NCBI GenBank assembly: GCA_964577975.1
Contig: CAZOBB010000180.1
Location: 1 to 38,132, forward strand
DNA from: JAOZMY01 sp964577975
GTDB taxonomy: Bacteria > Desulfobacterota > S145-22
Reading direction: 5' to 3'
Length of the DNA stretch: 38,132 nt
Every line of letters begins with the position of its first letter. Within the stretch, counting starts at the first letter, position 1. The notes under the pieces were generated by a model. The model was not told the origin of the DNA. It made no database searches and was given only the letters and a program-made list of their open reading frames with translations. Below, one piece after another: positions 1 to 5,674 of the stretch. Both the position numbers and the translations under genes were made by a program.

Positions 1-380
1 GAGGTGTATTCGCAAAGGCAGACGTCCGTGACCACCATCATGGACGGCACGGCATCCTTGACGGCCCGGATGGCCTGCTGGACGATGCCGTCGTCGGCGT
101 AGGCCTCGGTTCCCATCTCATCCTTGTGCTCGGGGATGCCAAACAGGATAATCGCGGGAATCCCCAGCGAGGCCACCTCTTTCACGTCTTCCACCAGCTT
201 GTCCACGGAAAACTGGAAGACCCCCGGCATGGAGGGCACGGGACGCGCCTCCCCCTTGCCCGGTCGAACGAACATGGGATAGATCAGATCTTCCACGCGG
301 AGGTGATTCTCGCGCACCATGGCTCGAAAGGCCTCCGTCGCCCTGAGCCGTCTCGGTCGATAGGTGGGAAAGTACATCAT
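1..380 (-). CDS. hemB: Porphobilinogen synthase (delta-aminolevulinate dehydratase), N-terminal part, cut by window edge
   Basis: HemB condenses two 5-aminolevulinate molecules to porphobilinogen in the cytoplasm, the first common step of tetrapyrrole synthesis. The visible part begins MMYFPTYRPRRLR and contains the family stretches DLIYPMFVRPG, SMPGVFQFS and IPAIILFGIP. It ends in VVTDVCLCEYT, the start of the cysteine-rich metal site; the rest, including the Schiff-base lysines, lies outside the window. Two adjacent ATG codons (380 and 377) follow an AAAGGAG; the second has the more usual spacing. It lies 93 bp downstream of ahbC on the same strand, so the two are probably co-transcribed. 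The gene is GC-rich, unlike the motility genes to the right. Identification is firm; only completeness is unknown. Confidence 0.95.
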   Translation of the reverse strand, partial: MMYFPTYRPRRLRATEAFRAMVRENHLRVEDLIYPMFVRPGKGEARPVPSMPGVFQFSVDKLVEDVKEVASLGIPAIILFGIPEHKDEMGTEAYADDGIVQQAIRAVKDAVPSMMVVTDVCLCEYT

Positions 381-473
381 CAACTCCTTTTCAGTCTGAA
401 GGCAGAAGGTTGAAGTCTTTTAGGTTGGCGGTGGGAGGCCGCCTATCTTGACCTCTTACCCCTTACCCTTCTC

Positions 474-1658
474 CTATTTAATTCCTATCTCTTCATCCGT
501 CAGATAGCAGGCGGGATCGGGGGCCCACAGGTCGCCCGTGACCGCCTCCGCTCTCACCCGGAAGTTTCCTCCGCAGATGTCGAGCCACTGGCACTTGGCG
601 CAGCGCCCTTTCACATGGGGCCGCTTGTCCTTGAGTTTCGCCATCAGCGGATTGGACAGATCCGTCCAGATCTCGCTGAAGGGCCGCTGCCGGACATTCC
701 CGAAGGAATAGTGCCGCCAGAACTGGTCGGCGTAAACCTCCCCGTCCCAGCTCACGCATCCGATCCCGTTGCCGGAGGAATTCCCCTGGTTCATCTTCAG
801 CAGTTCCAACACCTCTTCCGCCCGCTTGGGATCTTCCTTCTTCAGCCGGAGATAGAGATAGGGGCCGTCTGCGTGGTTGTCCACCGTGAGAACCTCGGCC
901 GGGAACCCTTTGTCATGGAGTCGTTTCGTCTCGTCGATGATCAGATCCACCACGCGGCGGGTCTGATCATGGGAAAGGTCTTCTTCCACCAGGGAAGTCC
1001 CGCGGCCGGCGTAGACCAGGTGATAGAAACAGATCCTGGGAATCCGCTCCCGTTCCAGGAGCCGGAAGATCTCCGGAATGTCCTGGGCGTTGCGCTTGTT
1101 GATGGTGAAGCGAAGCCCCACCTTGATCCCCTCGTCCATGCAGTTGTGGATGCCCCGCAAGGCGGCATCAAAGGCCCCGACGACGCCTCGGAACTTGTCG
1201 TTGGTCTCTTTCATGCCGTCCAGGCTTACGCCCACATAGGACAGACCAATCTCCTTGAGACGCTTTGCCATCTCCTTGGTGATAAGCGTCCCGTTCGTGG
1301 AGATCACCGCGCGCATCCCCCGCTGGCGTGCGTAATCGGCCAGCTCGTACAAGTCCTTCCGAATGGTCGGCTCGCCGCCGGAAAAGAGGATCACGGGCGC
1401 GCCGAAATCGGCCAGATCGTCGATCAGCGCCTTTCCTTCTTCCGTTGTCAACTCATCCGGGTAGTCGATATTCTGGGACTGGGAATAGCAGTGCACACAC
1501 TTGAGATTGCAGCGCCGCGTCACGTTCCAAACCACCACGGGTTTTTTGTCCTTGGAAAACTGCAGAAGGTGTGAGGGAAGTTGCGAGGAATCCCGCCCAT
1601 AGCGTAGCGGGTCGGACGGTTCTACCACGCCACAGTATAACTTTGAAATTCCAATCAT
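474..1658 (-). CDS. ahbC: Radical SAM heme-biosynthesis enzyme, 12,18-didecarboxysiroheme deacetylase type (AhbC)
   Basis: This 394-aa radical SAM protein has the cluster motif CNLKCVHC (Cys50, Cys54, Cys57), the glycine-rich FSGGEPT segment, and a cysteine-rich C-terminus (CVSWDG, RCAKCQWLDICGG, DPACYL) of the SPASM type. The N-terminus MIGISKLYCGVVEPSD and the segment KPVVVWNVTRRC are, as I recall the family, typical of AhbC. AhbC removes the acetate side chains of 12,18-didecarboxysiroheme to give Fe-coproporphyrin III in the siroheme-dependent heme pathway. AhbD and the heme d1 enzyme NirJ are homologues with different N-termini, so a NirJ-like role is the main alternative. hemB follows on the same strand, an arrangement known in Desulfovibrio. 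The ATG at 1658 follows a GGGAGAG. GC-rich coding. Confidence 0.85.
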   Translation of the reverse strand: MIGISKLYCGVVEPSDPLRYGRDSSQLPSHLLQFSKDKKPVVVWNVTRRCNLKCVHCYSQSQNIDYPDELTTEEGKALIDDLADFGAPVILFSGGEPTIRKDLYELADYARQRGMRAVISTNGTLITKEMAKRLKEIGLSYVGVSLDGMKETNDKFRGVVGAFDAALRGIHNCMDEGIKVGLRFTINKRNAQDIPEIFRLLERERIPRICFYHLVYAGRGTSLVEEDLSHDQTRRVVDLIIDETKRLHDKGFPAEVLTVDNHADGPYLYLRLKKEDPKRAEEVLELLKMNQGNSSGNGIGCVSWDGEVYADQFWRHYSFGNVRQRPFSEIWTDLSNPLMAKLKDKRPHVKGRCAKCQWLDICGGNFRVRAEAVTGDLWAPDPACYLTDEEIGIK

Positions 1659-1684
1659 GGAGCTCTCCCTTTTTTTGTGTTTAG

Positions 1685-1713
1685 GTTATACCACAAAGAC
1701 ATTTACTACTCAA
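1685..1713 (-). promoter_or_regulatory. Sigma-70-like promoter for ahbC-hemB
   Basis: On the minus strand TTGAGT (1708-1713) and TATAAC (1685-1690) are separated by exactly 17 bp, ending 26 bp before the ahbC start codon. Both hexamers are close to the housekeeping consensus. No start-site evidence exists; the call rests on motif match, spacing and position. Confidence 0.55.
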
Positions 1714-1714
1714 A

Positions 1715-1728
1715 TATAACGTGTTATA
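1715..1728. promoter_or_regulatory. Short dyad just upstream of the ahbC -35 element, possible operator
   Basis: TATAAC-GT-GTTATA is a 6-bp perfect dyad with a 2-bp centre, abutting the ahbC -35 hexamer on its upstream side. A regulator of heme synthesis could bind here, but a dyad this short and AT-rich can arise by chance. Confidence 0.25.
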
Positions 1729-1751
1729 CAAGGACCAAGCGCATCTTTCAC

Positions 1752-1767
1752 AGGCACAATTATTGCT
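1752..1767 (+). promoter_or_regulatory. Sigma-54-like -24/-12 promoter of the chemosensory operon
   Basis: AGGCACA-ATTA-TTGCT matches the -24/-12 pattern TGGCACG-N4-TTGCW with the invariant GG and GC at the correct 10-bp spacing; the main mismatch is A for T at the first position. The start would be near 1778, leaving a leader of about 230 nt before the first MCP. It is supported by better matches ahead of motA and fliK. A TTCACA-N18-TATAAA sigma-70-like pair overlaps the same stretch and is the alternative. Confidence 0.45.
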
Positions 1768-1777
1768 TAATATAAAA

Positions 1778-2008
1778 AAGCGTGGGAGGAAAAAAGAAAA
1801 AAAGTAGATCTTTATGGGAATATACGTTTAAAAAGTCCTTTCTGGTCCTTTTACTTTTAAAGGAAAGAGGAGCGATTTTTGACAAACCTGTCAAAAAAAT
1901 TGACGCCCGCCAATGCCACTTTTCGCCCGTTTCTTTTTTATCTGACCCTTTCCTTACCCAAAACTTCACCGCTTTTCCCCGTCAACCCTTTAAAACGAGG
2001 AGGCAATC
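1778..2008 (+). other. Non-coding leader of the chemosensory operon
   Basis: This is the larger part of the 350-bp space between the divergent ahbC and first MCP genes. It is AT-rich with long A and T runs. Short open frames on both strands show no family resemblance, so I call no gene. It holds the dyad at 1876-1897 and, at its end, the GAGGAGG ribosome-binding site of the MCP gene. I see no riboswitch consensus. Confidence 0.5.
1876..1897. promoter_or_regulatory. Perfect 9-bp inverted repeat in the chemosensory leader
   Basis: TTTTTGACA-AACC-TGTCAAAAA is a perfect dyad with a 4-bp centre, about 110 bp before the first MCP start codon. As RNA it is a small hairpin followed by only one or two further A residues, not a U tract, so it is a poor terminator. 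A protein operator is the likelier reading. Function is unknown. Confidence 0.4.
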
Positions 2009-4432
2009 ATGCGTTTTTGGAAAGATCTTTCCATTAGAAAAAAACTCGTCATCTTATTTTTAATGGCCGCCATCTTTCCTTCGTTAATTTTAGGAACCAT
2101 CATAGCTGAAAAGAGCTCAAACGCCCTTAAACAGCGCATTTATAGCGAGCTTGCTACAGAAAGAGACACCAAAAAGATAGAAATTCTCTCCTATTTTTCC
2201 GATCTCAAAGACAGTCTTGAATCTATAGGGCAGACCCACAGTTTCCAATACCTTTATGCGAAATACCATAGGGCATTTGCCCTGGCAAAAGGAACAAAAA
2301 ATGGCGTCTATAAGGCCATGACCCTTTCTCTTCAGAAAGGGCTTGAAGCCATTGTAAAAAGCAATCATCTCAACAATCTACTCCTTGTCGATCCTAAAGG
2401 ACATATCATTGCTTCCTATACCGACAATGGTATGTTAGGAAAAAATTTCTTTGCATCATCGTTCAAAAATACCTCGCTGGCCACGGAAATCTCAACCGCA
2501 ATAAAAACGAAAAAAACGATAATCACCGACCTTCCTTCCTATCCCCCTATCACCCCTACTCCCCAAATCTTCTTTATTGTCCCCATCATCAATGGAGACG
2601 AAATGACTCTCTTATTTGATCCACATACCTTTATGGGATTATTGATAGCACGAGTTGCTTCTTCCAAGATAAACAGTGTTCTCGAAAAGGGTCTTCATCT
2701 TGGGAAAACAGGTACAATCTACATCGTAAATCCCGACCACATTCCCTATGCACAAGTCGGCAACCCTTTAAGTGTCAGGAAGAAGAAAAACGCTACTAAT
2801 AAAACCGAAACTCTACCTGTCCAGGCTGCCCTTGCAGGTAAAACAGGGGTCATGGAAGCCAAAAACGCCTCAGGAAGAAGAGCCCTTTGCGCCTATACGC
2901 CTTTATCCATCACGGCTCGACCTTGGGCACTCGTAACTGAGATTTCCCATGCTGAGGCATTCGCCCCTATCTTTCAAATCCGAAAAATAACTTTCCTCAC
3001 GGGGGGAATTCTCTATCTTTTTGCCATCATCCTTGCCCTTATAGCAGCCAAAGGGATTACCCGCCCCATCAAAATGATTCTAGAAAATCTCAAGGCTATC
3101 GCGAATGGCGATTTTTCAAAAGAGATCAACATCAAAAGCCGCGACGAAATCGGGCAGATGGGAACCACTCTTCAATCCATCCTTGACAATATCATCGGAG
3201 AAGGACAATCCTTCAAAGAGGGCTTGTCTTTCCCCTTCTTCCTTACCGATAAAGACCTAAAAATCACTTATGCCAATACCCATTTCGCCACGCTAGTTGG
3301 AAAAGAGGATCCGGAAAGTATCATTGGCCAATCCTGTGGCTCCCTCGTAAAAATCAGGCAATGTAATACCGATCAATGTCTCATCAAGCGCGCCTTGGAA
3401 ACAGGCAAGCCCACCCGTGACATCTCTGATACCCAAAAGAATGGAGAAACCTATTGGTTCGATGTTAGTGCCAGCGTTTTGAAAGATCTCAAAGGAAACG
3501 TCTCCGGTGCCTACGAAATCCTCATGGACATAACTCAACGCGAAAAATCGAAGAATGCTATTGAAAAAAATCGCGAAATTCTCCTCCAAATGATTGAAGA
3601 GGTACAGACGGCTGCAAGGCAGGTCTCCATCGCGGCCGAACTTCTTTCCTCCCAGTCCGAAGATATAGCCACGGGCGCTGAAGAACAAGCAAACCAGGCC
3701 AGTCAGGTAGCGGCGGCCATGGAAGAAATGATCGCTACCATTTCGGAAGTTGCCAAAAGTGCTCAGGAAGCAGCCGATCGCTCCAAAGAAACACGTGATG
3801 TAGCAACAAAGGGACACCAAATCGTAGAAACATCCGTTCAAAAAATCCAAGAGCTTACAAAAACGACTCAGCGCGTGGCTGAATCGATTGAAACGTTGGC
3901 AGAAAAGAGCCGAGAAATCAACAAGGTTATTGACGTCATCAGCGAAATTGCAGACCAAACCAATCTCCTAGCCCTCAACGCCACGATCGAGGCCGCTTCG
4001 GCGGGAGAAGCAGGCAAGGGATTCGCCGTGGTAGCAGGCGAGGTAAAGGAACTCGCCAAACAGACGGCCGCATCCACCGAAAGTGTCAATGACGCCATCC
4101 AGCTTATTCAAGAAGGGATTCGACAATCAGTTGAAATGATAGAAGAAACCTTGAAAGAAGTCCAGGAGACAGCTGGTATGTCTCTGGAAGCAGGAAATTC
4201 TCTAAAAGAAATCCTGACGAAAGCCGACATAACAGCAGAAATGGTTTCTCGAATAGCGGCCGCCGCACAACAACAATCAGCCGCAATCGGGGAAATCAGT
4301 AAGAATGTCGACTCGATTATGAATATTAGCACCCAAACCACACAGGCTATCATGGAATCGACACAAGCCACTAAAGAACTTGCCCAACTATCCGATAACC
4401 TAATGATGGTTATTGAACGTTTCCAGGAATAG
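2009..4432 (+). CDS. Methyl-accepting chemotaxis protein with periplasmic Cache-like sensor, HAMP and PAS
   Basis: This 807-aa transmembrane receptor would control CheA through CheW. A first membrane helix lies at about 12-33, then a periplasmic sensor of some 290 residues with a double-Cache look (LLLVDPKGHIIASYTDN, GKTGTIYIVNPD, ARPWALVTEIS). A second helix spans about 327-348, then HAMP to about 402, PAS about 404-512, and a long coiled-coil signalling domain. The hairpin tip reads DQTNLLALNATIEAASAGEA. The PAS domain carries three cysteines (SCGSLVK, RQCNTDQC), possibly a cofactor or redox site. There is no C-terminal pentapeptide tether for CheR/CheB. ATG follows GAGGAGG. It is the first gene of the operon; its signalling half is closely similar to that of the MCP at 5675, suggesting tandem duplication. 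The ligand is unknown. Confidence 0.93.
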   Translation: MRFWKDLSIRKKLVILFLMAAIFPSLILGTIIAEKSSNALKQRIYSELATERDTKKIEILSYFSDLKDSLESIGQTHSFQYLYAKYHRAFALAKGTKNGVYKAMTLSLQKGLEAIVKSNHLNNLLLVDPKGHIIASYTDNGMLGKNFFASSFKNTSLATEISTAIKTKKTIITDLPSYPPITPTPQIFFIVPIINGDEMTLLFDPHTFMGLLIARVASSKINSVLEKGLHLGKTGTIYIVNPDHIPYAQVGNPLSVRKKKNATNKTETLPVQAALAGKTGVMEAKNASGRRALCAYTPLSITARPWALVTEISHAEAFAPIFQIRKITFLTGGILYLFAIILALIAAKGITRPIKMILENLKAIANGDFSKEINIKSRDEIGQMGTTLQSILDNIIGEGQSFKEGLSFPFFLTDKDLKITYANTHFATLVGKEDPESIIGQSCGSLVKIRQCNTDQCLIKRALETGKPTRDISDTQKNGETYWFDVSASVLKDLKGNVSGAYEILMDITQREKSKNAIEKNREILLQMIEEVQTAARQVSIAAELLSSQSEDIATGAEEQANQASQVAAAMEEMIATISEVAKSAQEAADRSKETRDVATKGHQIVETSVQKIQELTKTTQRVAESIETLAEKSREINKVIDVISEIADQTNLLALNATIEAASAGEAGKGFAVVAGEVKELAKQTAASTESVNDAIQLIQEGIRQSVEMIEETLKEVQETAGMSLEAGNSLKEILTKADITAEMVSRIAAAAQQQSAAIGEISKNVDSIMNISTQTTQAIMESTQATKELAQLSDNLMMVIERFQE

Positions 4433-4512
4433 GCGAAAAGCGTTAAAAGAGCCTGGAACAAGAAAAGGGTGGCATGATGGGGAGAAATATACTAATATCA
4501 CCACCGTGCGTA

Positions 4513-4577
4513 AGTGAGGTAGGGCCACAATAGAAAACGGCATCGGGGACGGTAAAAACGTTGTCCCCTACCCACTT
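4513..4577. repeat. Nested inverted repeat between MCP and STAS genes
   Basis: Outer arms AAGTGAGGTAGGG and CCCTACCCACTT pair with a single bulged base and enclose a smaller hairpin, GGGGAC (4545-4550) with GTCCCC (4563-4568). The arrangement resembles a worn miniature inverted-repeat element. No U tract follows, so it is not a clear intrinsic terminator. Whether it recurs in the genome cannot be judged from one copy. Confidence 0.4.
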
Positions 4578-4608
4578 TAGGAGAAATTACAAAGAAAGGA
4601 GGGAGTGA

Positions 4609-4995
4609 ATGTACAATATTGAAAAAAAGGATTATGGATTCAAGCTCACATTCAGCGGAACTGTCGATGCATCTGAAATGGCCAACTGGGTAAAGGATGC
4701 CGAAAAGGCACTTGTTGGGCAAAACGGCTCTTTCGGTGTTTTCGTAGACATGAGAGAACTCAATCCACTAACAAACGAGGCCAAGGCAGAAATGGAAAAA
4801 GGACAGAAACTCTTCAAGGAAAAAGGGATGCAACGTTCCGTCGTCATCCTAAATAGCGCCATTTTAACCATGCAGTTCAAAAAGATCGCCCAAGAAACAG
4901 GAATCTACGCGTGGGAACGTTATATCGACGCCAGCAATACCCCGGATTGGGAAGCAAAAGGGGTGGCGTGGATCAAAAACGGCATTGAACCATAA
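4609..4995 (+). CDS. STAS/SpoIIAA-like small cytoplasmic protein
   Basis: This 128-aa protein lacks a signal peptide or membrane helix. Its pattern resembles SpoIIAA-like STAS proteins: an N-terminal strand region (FKLTFSGTVDASEMANWV), a central VFVDMRELNPLTNEA, then alternating helix and strand (RSVVILNSAILTMQFKKIA). Such domains act as protein-interaction or phosphorylation switches, and some bind lipids or nucleotides. I cannot name a phosphorylated serine with confidence. The ATG at 4609 follows an AAAGGAGGGAG. The gene sits between the first MCP and the secreted Cache gene on the same strand, with 176 bp before and 97 bp after it. A role tied to the neighbouring receptors is inferred only from this position. 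Confidence 0.6.
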   Translation: MYNIEKKDYGFKLTFSGTVDASEMANWVKDAEKALVGQNGSFGVFVDMRELNPLTNEAKAEMEKGQKLFKEKGMQRSVVILNSAILTMQFKKIAQETGIYAWERYIDASNTPDWEAKGVAWIKNGIEP

Positions 4996-5092
4996 AAAGA
5001 GAAGTAGAGCATAAGAAAATGTGCGGTCCCGTCCCCCCGTTCAAACAAAGCGCAATTCCAGACGGAAAAACATAAGAAGAAAGGAGGAGAAA

Positions 5093-5596
5093 ATGAAGAA
5101 ATTCATCACTTTTTGCCTGATAGCAACGATAGGAGTTTTTTTCACCATGACGGTTTATGCAGGCGACCAAGCCACCCCCCAAGAAGTCATTCAAAAGGTC
5201 AAGGAAGCAGCCGACTATCTTTCGAAAAAAGGTGAAGCGGGTTTGGCAGATTTCAACAAAAAAGGGACCAAATGGGTTTGGAAAGACACCTATATTTTCG
5301 TCTATTGCTGTAAAAAAGGCACCGTAGCCGCTCATCCTATCAAGCCAAAGCTGGTAGGAAAGAATCTCATGGGACTTAAGGATATTAAAGGAAATATGTT
5401 GTTCGTGCGGCTTTGCGAAGCAGCCAAGAATCCCAAAGGTGGCTGGGTGGAATACTGGTGGCCAAAGCCGGGAGAGAAAAAACCGAGCCGAAAGATCTCC
5501 TATATCTTGCAGGTGCCGGGACAACCATATCAAGTAGCCGCAGGAATTTACAATGACAAAATCACCGTGGACGAGCTGAACAAAATGCTTAAATAA
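5093..5596 (+). CDS. Secreted single-Cache-domain protein
   Basis: A 167-aa protein with a Sec signal peptide: KK, hydrophobic core FITFCLIATIGVFFTM, and VYA as probable cleavage site near residue 23. The mature part is one Cache domain of the sCache_2 kind: KDTYIFVYCCKKGTVAAHP, LVGKNLMGLKDIKGN, GGWVEYWWPKPGEKK and VAAGIY are its usual landmarks. Cache domains bind small ligands outside the cytoplasm, usually as part of a receptor; here the domain is free in the periplasm. The adjacent Cys72-Cys73 pair and Cys108 are unusual. I chose ATG 5093 because AGGAGGAG lies just upstream and the signal peptide starts there; a farther upstream ATG at 5021 would add a non-signal-like 24 residues. It sits 78 bp before the second MCP, so a ligand-binding partner role is plausible but unproven. 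Confidence 0.75.
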   Translation: MKKFITFCLIATIGVFFTMTVYAGDQATPQEVIQKVKEAADYLSKKGEAGLADFNKKGTKWVWKDTYIFVYCCKKGTVAAHPIKPKLVGKNLMGLKDIKGNMLFVRLCEAAKNPKGGWVEYWWPKPGEKKPSRKISYILQVPGQPYQVAAGIYNDKITVDELNKMLK

Positions 5597-5609
5597 TCGT
5601 CTATGCTTT

Positions 5610-5641
5610 CTGGCAGGGAGGGGAATTCTCCTCCCTGCCAG
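5610..5641 (+). terminator. Strong hairpin between Cache gene and second MCP
   Basis: CTGGCAGGGAGG and CCTCCCTGCCAG form a perfect 12-bp stem around an 8-nt loop, 14 nt after the Cache stop codon. No U tract follows, so it may be a transcript-end protector or partial terminator that raises Cache expression over the downstream MCP, rather than a full terminator. Confidence 0.5.
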
Positions 5642-5674
5642 CCATGCAGCGAATGAAGGAGGAATCGATTAATT

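Noticed and set aside
615..1574. A 319-codon open frame on the plus strand opposite ahbC
   Set aside because: It is antisense to a clear radical SAM gene in GC-rich DNA, where long chance frames are common, and shows no family resemblance.
1747..1776. TTCACA-N18-TATAAA as a sigma-70 promoter for the first MCP
   Set aside because: Not excluded, but spacing is one longer than ideal and the overlapping -24/-12 match fits the other two motility promoters better.
1760..2008. Small genes or a c-di-GMP riboswitch in the chemosensory leader
   Set aside because: The short frames on both strands are low-complexity and unrelated to known proteins, and I found no conserved GEMM-type sequence landmarks.
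3293..3958. A 221-codon open frame opposite the first MCP
   Set aside because: Mirror of the conserved coiled-coil coding sequence; composition is Phe/Cys/Ser-rich and unlike any protein I recognise.
5021..5092. An upstream ATG extending the Cache protein by 24 residues
   Set aside because: It would bury the signal peptide behind a highly basic stretch, while the ATG at 5093 has a strong ribosome-binding site.
4433..5092. FliA (sigma-28) promoters ahead of the STAS, Cache or MCP genes
   Set aside because: TAAA-like and GCATAAG-like pieces occur, but none has the TAAA-N15-GCCGATAA arrangement.
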